64,000 bases of DNA from Actinoplanes sp. L3-i22 (GTDB lineage: Bacteria; Actinomycetota; Actinomycetes; Mycobacteriales; Micromonosporaceae): positions 1,248,501-1,312,500 of the forward strand of contig NZ_AP024745.1 in NCBI RefSeq assembly GCF_019704555.1. Direction: 5' to 3'. Below are positions 16,112 through 25,143 of this stretch, piece after piece; within the stretch, counting starts at the first letter, position 1, and the number at the start of each line of letters is the position of its first letter. Made by a program: the position numbers and the translations under genes. Below the pieces are notes generated by a model. It was not told the origin of the DNA and did not search any database. It was given only the letters and a program-made list of their open reading frames with translations.

Positions 16112-16317
16112 CCCTGGGACCAGTTCTGGAAGGCCTCCTCGGACTCCCACTTCGTGTAGACGAAGTACCGGTTGTCGCCGGCGACCGGGCGCAGCAGCTC
16201 GAAGGCGAGGAAGCCGGGTTCGTTCTCGACCGCGCCGTGGCGGGCGGCGAACCGCTTCTCCAGCTCGGGGCCGGCGCCCTCGGGAACCTCAATCGCGTTG
16301 ATCTTCACTACAGCCAT
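16006..16317 (-). CDS. antibiotic biosynthesis monooxygenase (ABM) domain protein
   Basis: A 103-residue single-domain ABM protein, the ferredoxin-like fold of HmoA/IsdG-type haem-degrading enzymes and of small quinone monooxygenases. The characteristic C-terminal ENEPGFLAFELLRP, FVYTKWESEEAFQNW and KAAHSG segments are present. Actinobacterial members related to MhuD/HmoA degrade haem; that role is possible but not proven. A recent partial copy lies at 14898-15030. The ATG is at 16315-16317. Confidence 0.82.
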   Translation of the reverse strand: MAVVKINAIEVPEGAGPELEKRFAARHGAVENEPGFLAFELLRPVAGDNRYFVYTKWESEEAFQNWSQGSAKAAHSGERAKPVATGASLLEFEVIQHVEKPAE

Positions 16318-16475
16318 GAAGGCAACTCTGCCAGACGGCCGGGCGGGAAGGCCGCACTCCACCCGGCGGGCATTTCGCGTCGCCGACGGGTGACGCGCGC
16401 GGGGTGAGCGACACACGCGGGGTGCGTGGCGCGGGCCGGTGAGCGGCGCGGGCGGGCGGGGTGGGTGTACAGAGC

Positions 16476-16524
16476 GGGGGCACGCACGGCCGGGCGGCCG
16501 TCCGTACCCCCGCAATTGTTTTTT
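16476..16524. terminator. terminator hairpin downstream of the DHA2 pump gene
   Basis: A 16-bp nearly perfect stem (16476-16491 with 16496-16511, two mismatches, GGGC loop) followed by TTGTTTTTT (16516-16524) on the plus strand. It lies just beyond the stop of the minus-strand efflux gene; the T-run suits plus-strand termination, the stem may work both ways. Confidence 0.7.
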
Positions 16525-16526
16525 GA

Positions 16527-18191
16527 TCAGTGAGCGGGAGTCGCGCTGCCCGCCTCGGCGCCCGCCTGGGCCGCGTCGTCGGCGCGTTGCTGCTGGGCGG
16601 AGCGCATGGACAGCGGGATCTCCGGGAGGAAGAAGACCGCGACCAGGCCGACCAGCATGATGAAGAACGCCATCAGGTAGACGACGTGCACGCTGTCCGA
16701 GAAGCCGACCTTGAACGGGTGGGCGACCACGTCGGTCAGCTTGTTGATGAACGACGTGTCGCTGAGCCCGCCGCCGCCCTGGGCCTGGGCCAGCAACTGC
16801 TGCTGGCCCGGGTCGGAGGCGGCCTGCTGGAACGCCGGGTCCTTGGCGGCGTCGGCGTACGCGTCCTTGATGTTGCCCGGCAGGACGTTGAACAGCACCG
16901 ACAGGAAGACCGCGGTGCCGAGCGTGCCGCCCATCGAGCGGAAGAACGTGACCGCGCCGGTGGCGACGCCGATCTCGCGCGGGGAGACCGCGTTCTGCAC
17001 CGCGGTGATCATCGGCTGCATGTTGCCGCCGAGGCCGAGGCCCATCAGCACCATGACCAGCATGGTCCGCCAGAGCGGGGTGTCCGCGCCGATCAGCGAG
17101 AACAGGAACAGCGCGATCACCATCAGGGTGCTGCCGATGATCGGGAAGATCCGGTAGCGGCCGGTCCGGGAGATCAGCTGGCCGGCGATGATCGAGCCGG
17201 ACATGATGCCGACCACGAACGGGATCATCTGCAGGCCGGCCATGGTGGCCGAGGAGCCCTTGACGATCTGCAGGTAGAGCGGCACGGTCATCAGACCGCC
17301 GAACATCGCGATGCCCAGGATCGTGCTGGCGCCGGTGCCGACCGCGATCGTCCGGTTGCCGAACAGGCGCAGCGGCAGCAACGCCTCGTCCTTGTAGGCC
17401 CGCTCGGCGAGCAGGAAGCCGGCCAGGCCGACCACGCCGATCACGTAGCAGAGGATCGAGCGGCCGGAGTCCCAGCCCCACTCGCGGCCCTGCTCGGCGA
17501 CGGTCAGCAGTGGCACCAGGCCGACGATCAGGGCGACCGCGCCGGGCCAGTCGATGCGGTGGTTGACCCGGGTGTGCGGCAGGTGCAGCACGCGCGCCAC
17601 GACGGCCATCGCGGCGACGCCGATCGGCACGTTCAGGTAGAAGACCCAGCGCCAGCCGTCGACCCAGAGGATCTTGTCGGCGCCGGCGAAGAAGCCGCCC
17701 AGGATCGGGCCGAGCACGCTCGCGGTGCCGAAGACGGCCAGGAAGAGGCCCTGGTACTTGGCGCGTTCGCGGGGCGGCACGATGTCGCCGATGATCGCCA
17801 GCGCCAGCGACATCAGGCCGCCGGCGCCGATGCCCTGGATGGCGCGGAACGCGGCCAGCTCGTACATGTTCTGGGACAGGCCGCAGAGCATCGAGCCGAC
17901 GATGAAGATGCCGATGGCGAACAGGAAGAACGGCCGCCGGCCGTAGATGTCGGACAGCTTGCCGTAGAGCGGCGTCGAGATCGTCGAGGTGATGAGGAAC
18001 GCCGTGGTGGCCCAGGCCTGCAGGTTGAAGCCGTTGAGGTCGTCGGCGATGGTCCGGGTCGCCGTGGCCATGATGGTCTGATCGAGGGCGGCGAGGAACA
18101 TGCCCATCATCAGGCCGCCGAGGATCGTCAGGATCTGGCGGTGGGTGAATTCCGCGGCCGGTTTCTCGACCGCCGGGGTGGGGTGACTCAC
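16527..18191 (-). CDS. DHA2 family (EmrB/QacA-type) multidrug efflux MFS transporter
   Basis: A 554-residue, 14-helix drug:H+ antiporter. Typical features are LDQTIMATATRTIADDLNGF in helix 1 (motif D1), LYGKLSDIYGRRP (motif A), and GFFAGADK/GWRWVFYLNVPIG (motif C region). It probably exports lipophilic or cationic compounds. It begins at GTG (18189-18191), overlapping the stop of the upstream MarR gene by 4 bp, which strongly suggests translational coupling and MarR control of the pump. Confidence 0.92.
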   Translation of the reverse strand: MSHPTPAVEKPAAEFTHRQILTILGGLMMGMFLAALDQTIMATATRTIADDLNGFNLQAWATTAFLITSTISTPLYGKLSDIYGRRPFFLFAIGIFIVGSMLCGLSQNMYELAAFRAIQGIGAGGLMSLALAIIGDIVPPRERAKYQGLFLAVFGTASVLGPILGGFFAGADKILWVDGWRWVFYLNVPIGVAAMAVVARVLHLPHTRVNHRIDWPGAVALIVGLVPLLTVAEQGREWGWDSGRSILCYVIGVVGLAGFLLAERAYKDEALLPLRLFGNRTIAVGTGASTILGIAMFGGLMTVPLYLQIVKGSSATMAGLQMIPFVVGIMSGSIIAGQLISRTGRYRIFPIIGSTLMVIALFLFSLIGADTPLWRTMLVMVLMGLGLGGNMQPMITAVQNAVSPREIGVATGAVTFFRSMGGTLGTAVFLSVLFNVLPGNIKDAYADAAKDPAFQQAASDPGQQQLLAQAQGGGGLSDTSFINKLTDVVAHPFKVGFSDSVHVVYLMAFFIMLVGLVAVFFLPEIPLSMRSAQQQRADDAAQAGAEAGSATPAH

Positions 18192-18676
18192 GCGTTCTCC
18201 CGTGGTGGTGCGTCGAGCTCGGTGCGCAGCATCGCCTCGACGGAGACATTGAATTCTTCGAAGAGCTGGGCGAACGTGTCGACCCGCTCGGCCGGCCAGT
18301 CGCTCAGTGCCCGCGCCAGCAGTGCGGTGCGGGCCGCGCCCAGGCGTTCGCAGGCGACCTCGCCGGTCTCGGTGACCGCGAGCCGGGAGGCCCGGCCGTC
18401 CGCCGGGTCCGCCTCCCGCCGGGCCAGGCCGGCCTTGACCAGTTGGGCGACCTGACGGCTGATCGTCGACGGGTCGGCCTGTTTCAGCTCGGCGAGGTCG
18501 GTCACCCGCATCGGGCCCATCGCGCGCAGCGGCAGCAGCAACATCAGCGCGGAGAACTCGGCGCCGAAGTCCCCAGGTTTGAGCATGCCCCGAAAACGCT
18601 GTCCCATCCGGATGAACCGGATGATCTCGTCGGACAGCCGCGCGGTGCTCGGACTGACTTCCTGCTGCTCGTGCAC
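18188..18676 (-). CDS. MarR family transcriptional regulator
   Basis: A 162-residue winged-helix regulator (about 45-140) with the MarR DNA-binding segment MRVTDLAELKQADPSTISRQ and the wing RREADPADGRASRLAVTETG. Such proteins repress nearby efflux genes until a ligand binds. It starts at GTG (18674-18676) after GAGGACGG and is coupled to the DHA2 pump gene. A near-palindrome upstream at 18711-18723 may be its operator. Confidence 0.9.
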   Translation of the reverse strand: MHEQQEVSPSTARLSDEIIRFIRMGQRFRGMLKPGDFGAEFSALMLLLPLRAMGPMRVTDLAELKQADPSTISRQVAQLVKAGLARREADPADGRASRLAVTETGEVACERLGAARTALLARALSDWPAERVDTFAQLFEEFNVSVEAMLRTELDAPPRENA

Positions 18677-18710
18677 GTGATTGCCGTCCTCATGGGCGCG
18701 GGGACAATAC

Positions 18711-18723
18711 GTGTAGCGTACAA
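18711..18723. promoter_or_regulatory. candidate MarR operator
   Basis: GTGTAGCGTACAA, an odd-centre near-palindrome (TTGTA-N3-TACAC on the other strand) of the type bound by MarR-family dimers, located 35-47 bp upstream of the marR start. Only one such motif is evident, so it is tentative. Confidence 0.3.
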
Positions 18724-18753
18724 GTTGTTGCGTGGTGAACGCATACCGACTGG

Positions 18754-19353
18754 TCAGCGCATGCGCCAGACCCCGGTACGCAGCTCGCCCGTCTCCTCCA
18801 GACTCTCCGGCACGGGTACGACATATTCGGTGATCAGGTCGAAGAGCCGTTCCGGGAAGTACCCACGTCCGGGGTCGCCAACCAGCACGGACGCGCCGTT
18901 TCGGCGGAACGCGCGCAATTGCGCGGTGATCTGCGGGGCGACCGTCGGGCTGTAATACACGTCACCCGCCAGGACCAGGCCCGGTTCGTCCAGGTGCTGC
19001 CGGAGCACGACGTCGTTGGCCGCGGCGTTGCGGTGCGCGGCGGCGACCGCGGCCGGATCGATGTCGGCGGCGGCGACCTCGGCCGCGCCGGCCCGGGCGG
19101 CGGCGATCGCGGCGACCCCGGAGCCGGTGGCCAGGTCGAGGACCCGGCGGCCGGCCGCCTCCTCGGGATGATCCAGCAGGTAGCGGGCCAGGGCCTGGCC
19201 GCCGGCCCAGACGAAGGCCCAGAACGGCGGCGGCGTGTCGCTGTGGAACTCGCCGCCGGTCAGGTCGAACAGGCCGAGCGGGCCGACCACGAGATGCAGC
19301 GAGATCTCCGGGGCCAGGGGCACCGGCTGGAGCGCGAGAGGGGCGTCGAGCAC
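18754..19353 (-). CDS. SAM-dependent methyltransferase
   Basis: A 199-residue class I methyltransferase of the ETFB lysine-methyltransferase / nicotinamide-N-methyltransferase-like group. Motif I is VLDLATGSGVAAIAAAR and the acidic loop is AADIDPAAV; PPFWAFVWAGG before it is characteristic of this group, which modifies proteins or small molecules. Target unknown. GTG start at 19351-19353 with GGAGAA upstream. It precedes the marR-efflux pair on the same strand but 77 bp away with its own likely terminator/promoter spacing. Confidence 0.85.
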   Translation of the reverse strand: MLDAPLALQPVPLAPEISLHLVVGPLGLFDLTGGEFHSDTPPPFWAFVWAGGQALARYLLDHPEEAAGRRVLDLATGSGVAAIAAARAGAAEVAAADIDPAAVAAAHRNAAANDVVLRQHLDEPGLVLAGDVYYSPTVAPQITAQLRAFRRNGASVLVGDPGRGYFPERLFDLITEYVVPVPESLEETGELRTGVWRMR

Positions 19354-19431
19354 GCGGCGATTCTCCGCCTCGAGGCCGCTTCGCGCTCCCGGTTTAACCC
19401 GATTGCTTCGGTACGGCGTTTTGCCGCTTCT

Positions 19432-19911
19432 TCAGATGGTGCTGGCTTCCGCGGTGGCCAGCTTCGCCCGGTACGTCGCCCGCAGCTCGGCGGCCCACGG
19501 GGTGTCCTCGTCCTCCAGCAGCGGCCGGTTGGCCAGGAACGCGGCGGCGGTCAACGGACGGGCGGCCCGCTCCGGCGACCGGCCCTCGGCGGCGGCGATC
19601 AACTGGTTGAACGTGGCCACGTCGACCCGGACACGCTCGGTGTCCAGCCGGTAGCTCCCGCTGTCGCCGACGACCACCGAGTCACGGCCGCGGGTGCCCG
19701 GCTCGAGACGGTCACGCAGCACCTTGAGGTCGGCCTTCACGGTGGCCGGCGGCTCGCCGATCAGGTCGGACAGCTCCACAAGCGACTGCTCGCCATGCAG
19801 CGCCAACAGCGCGAGCAGACGGCGGGGGCGGTCGCCGCCGAGGTCGTCGCCCGCGAGGCGGACGCCACGGGTACGGACCTCGATGCGGCCGAAGAGCTGG
19901 ATGTCGTACAT
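19432..19911 (-). CDS. short SARP/OmpR-type DNA-binding protein
   Basis: A 159-residue protein: residues ~1-95 match the N-terminal winged-helix of SARP/AfsR regulators (QLFGRIEVR, RPRRLLALLALH, VKADLKVLRDRL, GSYRLDTERVRVDVATFNQL), followed by only ~55 residues corresponding to the beginning of the bacterial transcriptional activation domain. A full SARP needs about 250 or more, so this is a short form or a C-terminally truncated gene. It is divergent from the LuxR-type regulator at 20124 across a 212-bp intergenic region. Confidence 0.7.
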   Translation of the reverse strand: MYDIQLFGRIEVRTRGVRLAGDDLGGDRPRRLLALLALHGEQSLVELSDLIGEPPATVKADLKVLRDRLEPGTRGRDSVVVGDSGSYRLDTERVRVDVATFNQLIAAAEGRSPERAARPLTAAAFLANRPLLEDEDTPWAAELRATYRAKLATAEASTI

Positions 19912-20123
19912 GATTCAGCATCGTGTCCGCAGCCGCGGTGCGCCAGCAAGCCCCAATGCGGGGGGTGCCCTCGGCCGAAAGACTGGTCAAGGCGACCGCT
20001 CGGGTGGCAACCTGGCGTCGCCGTGGCACAACGCTCGCCTGTTGGTAGGGCGGCACGGTGGTGGGTAGTCCTTAGACTGCGCGGGGCCCGACGGCTGGCC
20101 GCTGGACAGAGGATGGTGTGCGC

Positions 20124-20783
20124 ATGGGGAACGACGAGGCGATCCGAGTGCTCGTCGTCGATGGTCACCAGACCTTTGCCGAGCTGCTCGGACATGCTCT
20201 GGCCGGGCAACCGGACCTGCGCTGGGTCGGCCACGCGCGGACCGGTCAGGAGGCGTTGCACCTCGCTGCCGAGGTGTCACCGGACGTGATCCTGCTCGAT
20301 CCGGAACTGTCCGATGCCGACGGCATCGCGATCGCTCAGCTGATTCTGGTGCGCCAGCCCGACACACGTGTGGTGATCCTCACGGCGCGGGAGGACCCGA
20401 TGCTGATCAGCCGGGCCACCACGTTCGGCGCGGCGGGCTTCATCTCCAAGAACGGCGCGCTGGCCGACGTGCTCAACGCGCTGCGGACCGCGCACGGCGG
20501 CGGCATGACGGTCTCCACCGACATCATGGCCCGGCTGCTGCGCAGTACCAGCCCGGTCACCGTGACCCGCACCGGCAGCGGGCTGACCGCCCGTGAGGAC
20601 GAGGTGTTGCAGCTGATGGCGGCCGGTTTGGACGCTCGCGCGGTGGCCCGCCGGCTGGGCATCAGCGTGCACACCTGCCGGGGGTACCAGAAGGCCGTGC
20701 TGGCCAAGCTCGGGGCGCACAGTCAGCTCGAGGCGGTGGCCATCGCCACCCGGCGCGGGCTGGTCCGTCCTGACCACCGGTAA
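20124..20783 (+). CDS. NarL/FixJ-type response regulator
   Basis: A 219-residue regulator with an N-terminal receiver domain and a C-terminal LuxR helix-turn-helix (GLTAREDEVLQLMAAGLDAR, then SVHTCRGYQKAVLAKL). The phosphoacceptor Asp59 (ILLDPEL), switch Thr (ILTAR) and Lys (ISKNG) are present, but the first acidic pair is VVDGH, i.e. one acid is replaced by Gly14, which may alter Mg2+ binding. No kinase gene is adjacent (orphan). ATG 20124 is chosen because AGAGGA lies 10 nt upstream; a GTG two codons earlier is possible. Confidence 0.86.
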   Translation: MGNDEAIRVLVVDGHQTFAELLGHALAGQPDLRWVGHARTGQEALHLAAEVSPDVILLDPELSDADGIAIAQLILVRQPDTRVVILTAREDPMLISRATTFGAAGFISKNGALADVLNALRTAHGGGMTVSTDIMARLLRSTSPVTVTRTGSGLTAREDEVLQLMAAGLDARAVARRLGISVHTCRGYQKAVLAKLGAHSQLEAVAIATRRGLVRPDHR

Positions 20784-20885
20784 ATTCGCCGATCACTCTT
20801 CGATTCGGCTGATCCGCGGGGGGCTGCTTTCCGTGTTCCTCTGCGGGCGCCACGTGACGGCGTCGCAGGGGAGAGGACATCGGCC

Positions 20886-22412
20886 GTGGACCGAATCGTC
20901 ATCGACGGCGTGACACCGGAGCCGTCGTCGTCATCGTCGGGGCCCTTGTCGGGTTCATCCGCATCGTCCTCCCCGTCCGCGTCGTCCCCCTCCTCCGAAC
21001 TGCCGCAGCGGCGTAAGGGCGGGCGGGACCGGATCTATCGGCAACCGCCGGCCGGGGTCGAGGCGCCGGCCGGTGGCTGGTTCGGCGACGGTGAGGATCC
21101 CGACGCGGACCCGCCGCCCTTCACCCCCGCGTCGCCGGCCTCGTCGGCGTCCTACGAGGCGCTGGCCGCTTCCGGCGGATCCGCGTTCGGGTCGCCGGCC
21201 GGGGGCTCCTCCGGGTCGCCGGTAGCGTCCTCCCGCGAGTCCGCCTACGAGCCGCCGGCCTCCTCGCCGCCCGAGTACGGGCCCGCGTCGCCCGGCGGTC
21301 CGGGGCGCGCCTCGTTCGGGTTCAGTTCCGGGCCGATCAGCGGGAACCGGCCGATCGGCGGGCGCGACGACTCCGGGGCGTTCGTGCGGGACGACTCCGG
21401 GGCGTTCCCGGTGCCCGAACCGGACTCGGGCGGGCTGCCGATCGTACGGCGAAATCCGGTGGAAACCGCACCGGCCGCGCCTACCTCGCCCGCCGCCGCG
21501 GCCTGGGCGGCGCCGGAGGCGGCCGTCCCGAATCCCGCGTCCGGCGGCTTCCCCTCCTGGGAGGGGACGACCTGGGCGGACACGCTGGACGTCCCGCGGA
21601 GCATGCCGGGCCAGCAGCCGCCCGCGCCCGCGGTCCGGACGGCTCCGCCGCGCCGCCGGCACTCCCGGATGGTCACCGCCGGGATGACCGTGCTCGGCAC
21701 GATCGCGGTGCTGGTGATCGCGGTGACCGGGGTCGTCTACTACTCCGGCCCGGACTCCCGGATCAACCAGATGCTGAACCTCGGCGGCGGCAACCCCACC
21801 GCCGACCCGCGCCTGGTCACCGCGCCGATCAACGGCCGGACCCGGGCCGCGTTCGAGATGCTCGCGGCCAGCGACCGGATCCGGGTGTCGGTCGCCGACA
21901 TCGGCGACGACCTGTTCCGGATCAGCACCCCGGACGGCTCGCCACTGCGGCCCAGCCCCGAGCTGACCGGCGACAACGTGCGCCTGCAGCTCACCCGGGA
22001 CGGGGCCGGGGCGGACGGCGAGGTGGACGTGGTGCTCGCCGCGCGGGTGCGGTGGACGCTGCGCTTCTCCGGGTACGCCGCGGAACGTGAGGTGAGTCTC
22101 GGCGACGGCCGGGTGGACGGGATCGAGCTGGTCGGCGGGACGCGCCGGGCCGTGCTGGCGCTGTCGAAGGCGACCGCGACCGTGCCCGTGAAGATCACCG
22201 GCGGCATCGAGGAGCTCACCCTGCGGGCGCCGGCCGGCAGCCCGATCCGGGTCAAGGTCGGTGGCGGGGCGACGACGGTGAACGCCGGCACCCGGACGCT
22301 GAAGGACGTGGCGCCCGGCTCGACGCTGACCCCCAAGGACTGGAAGACCTCCGGACGGTACGACGTCGAGACCGCCTCGAAGATCACGCTGCTGAGCGTG
22401 GAAGCGGGCTGA
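20886..22412 (+). CDS. large Ser/Pro/Gly-rich single-pass membrane protein
   Basis: A 508-residue protein with a ~250-residue disordered Ser/Pro/Gly-rich cytoplasmic N-terminus (short internal repeat DDSGAF twice), one membrane helix at about 262-283, and a ~220-residue extracytoplasmic C-terminal domain of beta-strand character (repeated LVGGTRRAVLALSKA, VKITGGIEELTLRAP, IRVKVGGGATTVNAG) that resembles DUF4097-like right-handed beta-structures. GTG start at 20886. Function unknown; a putative membrane-tethered surface protein. Convergent with serA, a hairpin separates them. Confidence 0.7.
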   Translation: MDRIVIDGVTPEPSSSSSGPLSGSSASSSPSASSPSSELPQRRKGGRDRIYRQPPAGVEAPAGGWFGDGEDPDADPPPFTPASPASSASYEALAASGGSAFGSPAGGSSGSPVASSRESAYEPPASSPPEYGPASPGGPGRASFGFSSGPISGNRPIGGRDDSGAFVRDDSGAFPVPEPDSGGLPIVRRNPVETAPAAPTSPAAAAWAAPEAAVPNPASGGFPSWEGTTWADTLDVPRSMPGQQPPAPAVRTAPPRRRHSRMVTAGMTVLGTIAVLVIAVTGVVYYSGPDSRINQMLNLGGGNPTADPRLVTAPINGRTRAAFEMLAASDRIRVSVADIGDDLFRISTPDGSPLRPSPELTGDNVRLQLTRDGAGADGEVDVVLAARVRWTLRFSGYAAEREVSLGDGRVDGIELVGGTRRAVLALSKATATVPVKITGGIEELTLRAPAGSPIRVKVGGGATTVNAGTRTLKDVAPGSTLTPKDWKTSGRYDVETASKITLLSVEAG

Positions 22413-22418
22413 CCGGCC

Positions 22419-22444
22419 CGGGCCCTCCCGCGTGGGAAGGCCCG
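22419..22444. terminator. bidirectional hairpin
   Basis: CGGGCCCTCCC (22419-22429) pairs with GGGAAGGCCCG (22434-22444) with one internal mismatch, in the 51-bp gap between two convergent genes. Confidence 0.6.
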
Positions 22445-22463
22445 TTCCGGTGGTGCCGCCGGG

Positions 22464-23693
22464 TCAGGACAGGACGCGCAGGCGGACCGTCTGCTCCATG
22501 GCGCGGAGCTGGTCCAGCACCTCGTCGCTGTAGCCCTTGCCGATGTCGGTGATCAGGTAGCCGTACTCCCCGCGGGTGCTCAGGAGCTGGCCCTCGACGT
22601 TCACGTTGTTGTCCGCGAGGACCCGGTTGACCTGTGCCAGCACGCCCGGGGTGTTGATGTGCACGTGCACGATCCGGTGCAGGCCGGGCTGCTCGGGCAG
22701 GACCACGCCGGGCAGGTTCACGCTCAGCGTGGTGTTGCCGTCGACGAGGAACTTGGCCAGCTTGGTCGCCACGAAGCCGCCGATGTCCGACTGCGCCTCC
22801 TCGGTCGACCCGCCGATGTGCGGGGTGAGGATCACGTTCGGCAGGCCGCGCAGCTCGGAGAGGAACTCGTCGCCCCGGCCCTTCGGCTCGGTCGGGAAGA
22901 CGTCGACCGCGGCGCCGGCCAGGTGGCCGCTCTTCAACGCGTCCCGCAGGGCCAGGTGGTCGACCACGATGCCGCGCGACAGGTTCAGGAACAGGCTGCC
23001 CGGACGCATCCGGGCGAACTGCTCGGCGCCGAAGAAGCCGGCGTTGCCCGGCCGGCCGTCGACGTGCAGGGTGACGATGTCGCTGGTCTCCAGCAGCTCG
23101 TCCAGGCTGGCGGTGCGGTGCGCGTTGCTCAGCGCCAGCTTGTCGGCGGTGTCGAAGAACGAGACCGACATGCCCAGGTTCTCCGCGAGCACCGACAGCT
23201 GGGTGCCGATGTTGCCGTACCCGATGATGCCGAGCCGGCGGCCGCGGATCTCGTGCGCGCCGTCCGCCGACTTGTCCCACACGCCCTGGTGCATCAGCGT
23301 GTTCTTCTCGGTGAGCCGGCGGGTCATCGCGATGATCTCGGCGATCGCCAGCTCCACCACCGAACGCGTGTTGGAGAACGGCGCGTTGAACACCGCGACG
23401 CCGGTCGCCGAGGCGGTGGCCAGGTCGATCTGGTCGGTGCCGATGCAGAACGCGCCGATCGCCACCAGACTGTCCGCGGCGTCCAGCACCTTCGCGGTGA
23501 CCTTGGTCTTCGAGCGGATGCCCAGCAGGTGCACCCCGGAGATGCGCTCGATCAGCTCGGCCTCGTCGAGCGCGCTCGGCACGGACTCGACGGAGAAGCC
23601 GTCCTCCTCGAGCCGGGACACCGCATCCGGGTGGATGCTCTCCAACAGCAGGACTCGCACCTTGGCCTGGTCGATCATCATCTTCCGTTCCAT
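22464..23693 (-). CDS. serA: D-3-phosphoglycerate dehydrogenase
   Basis: Oxidises 3-phosphoglycerate with NAD+ as the first step of serine synthesis. The 409-residue protein has the short (E. coli-like) architecture: substrate-binding segment with GAFCIGTDQIDL, Rossmann motif GIIGYGNIG, NLSRGIVVD and the catalytic ILTPHIGGST, then a C-terminal ACT domain (about 338-409, VHVHINTPGVLAQVN) which in this family gives serine feedback. ATG 23691-23693 gives the E. coli-like length; GAGG lies 11 nt upstream. Confidence 0.93.
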   Translation of the reverse strand: MERKMMIDQAKVRVLLLESIHPDAVSRLEEDGFSVESVPSALDEAELIERISGVHLLGIRSKTKVTAKVLDAADSLVAIGAFCIGTDQIDLATASATGVAVFNAPFSNTRSVVELAIAEIIAMTRRLTEKNTLMHQGVWDKSADGAHEIRGRRLGIIGYGNIGTQLSVLAENLGMSVSFFDTADKLALSNAHRTASLDELLETSDIVTLHVDGRPGNAGFFGAEQFARMRPGSLFLNLSRGIVVDHLALRDALKSGHLAGAAVDVFPTEPKGRGDEFLSELRGLPNVILTPHIGGSTEEAQSDIGGFVATKLAKFLVDGNTTLSVNLPGVVLPEQPGLHRIVHVHINTPGVLAQVNRVLADNNVNVEGQLLSTRGEYGYLITDIGKGYSDEVLDQLRAMEQTVRLRVLS

Positions 23694-24024
23694 GTATCGG
23701 TAGGCCTCGGGGCCGGTCTCCGGGCCGCCGGGCCTAGGTTCGGACCGCCCGGGCCGCCACACCGAAGCCCAGTTCACGCAGGCGTCAAGGGTAATCCCCT
23801 CGGTGGGTGGAGCCGGTGCGATGTGGGTGAGGTCCCAACAGCCGGTCGGCTGCCGGGCCCTCGTGGTCGTGTTTCCGGGGTGTTGCGGGTTCGGGTTGGA
23901 CTACGGGCGGACGGTATGGGCGGTTCAGGTCCCTCGCTGTGGTGCAACGCCTGACCGGGATCGTGGCAGCGCGTCCGGCCGACGGAAATGGGTTTTCCCG
24001 CCGGCTGGATGGTTCCCGGGCCCG
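23694..24024. other. intergenic region upstream of serA
   Basis: 331 bp with no convincing gene on either strand; small frames here lack ribosome binding sites and family resemblance. A possible -35 TTGACG on the minus strand near 23792 could serve serA, but no good -10 was seen. Confidence 0.4.
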
Positions 24025-25143
24025 CTACGGCGCGCGGGGCAGGAGCACCGCGACGTCGAGACCGCCCTCCTCACGGGCGTCGGCGCGGACCTCACCGCCG
24101 TGCGCCCGGGCGACCGCCCGCACGATGGAGAGCCCCAGGCCGGCGCCCGGTGCGGCCAGCCGCTCGCCCCGGTAGCGGTGGAACGGCTCGAACAGGCCGG
24201 GCACGTCGTACCGGGGAATGACCGGCCCGGAGTTCGAGACCCGCAGCTCGACCCAGCCGTCCGCCCGGGTGAGCGTGGTCACCCGGACCCAGCCGTGCTC
24301 GGCGACGTTGTGCCGCACACCGTTCTCCACCAGGTTCTGCACCAGGCGTTCCAGCAGCACCGGGTCGCCGAGCACGGCCGCCTCGAACGGCTCGGCGACG
24401 ACCTTGACGGTCTCCGAGACGGCCACGTGGTCGACGATGTCGGCGAGATCGACGTACGACCGCTCGGTCACCTCCCGATCGGAGCGGGCCAGCAGGAGCA
24501 GCCCGTCGATCAGCCGGGTGTGCCGGTCGTTGATCGCCAGCAGGGTGGTGCCCAGCTGCCGTACCTCGGGGGAGGCCGTCTCCGGGGTCAGGGCGACCTC
24601 GAGCAGGGTGCGGTTCAGGGTCAGCGGGGTGCGTAGCTCGTGCGACGCGTTGGCGATGAACCGGCGCTGCCCGTCGAACGAGTGGTCGAGCCGGGACAGC
24701 ATCAGGTCGAACGTGTCGGCGAGCCGTTTCACCTCGTCGTCGACGCCCTGCAGGCCGATCCGCTCGTGCAGGCCGCGGTCGGCGGCCGGCGACTCGGCGA
24801 TCCGCCGCGCGGTCGCGGTGATCTCGTGCAGCGGCTGCAGCATCCGCCCGGTGATCATCCAGCCCAGCGCGATCGTCGCGACGCTGACCACGACCAGGGC
24901 GATCAGGCCCTGGGTGAGCAGCGCGTGCATGGTGTCGGCCCGGGTGTCCTTGATGATGGTGTTGATGGCCGGCTGCCCGTCCGGCCCGATCACCGCCTCG
25001 CTGGCCCGCTGCATGCTGCCGGCGGACATCCCGTCCCGTCCGACCAGCACGTAGGTCGCGCCGAGCAGGACCAGCCCGGCCAGCACGAACAGGCCTCCGT
25101 AGACGAGGGTGAGGCGGGCGCGCACGGTCATGTCGAGGTTCAT
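24025..25143 (-). CDS. two-component sensor histidine kinase
   Basis: A 372-residue membrane-bound histidine kinase. Two transmembrane helices (about 11-33 and 80-99) flank an extracytoplasmic loop of ~45 residues; HAMP follows, then the HisKA box FIANASHELRTPL with His168, and the ATPase domain with NLVENGVRHN (N box) and GAGLGLSIVRA. Partner of the adjacent OmpR-type regulator: ATG overlaps its stop by 4 bp. Together with a lipoprotein-ABC module divergently encoded nearby, it may sense and control that exporter. Confidence 0.92.
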   Translation of the reverse strand: MNLDMTVRARLTLVYGGLFVLAGLVLLGATYVLVGRDGMSAGSMQRASEAVIGPDGQPAINTIIKDTRADTMHALLTQGLIALVVVSVATIALGWMITGRMLQPLHEITATARRIAESPAADRGLHERIGLQGVDDEVKRLADTFDLMLSRLDHSFDGQRRFIANASHELRTPLTLNRTLLEVALTPETASPEVRQLGTTLLAINDRHTRLIDGLLLLARSDREVTERSYVDLADIVDHVAVSETVKVVAEPFEAAVLGDPVLLERLVQNLVENGVRHNVAEHGWVRVTTLTRADGWVELRVSNSGPVIPRYDVPGLFEPFHRYRGERLAAPGAGLGLSIVRAVARAHGGEVRADAREEGGLDVAVLLPRAP

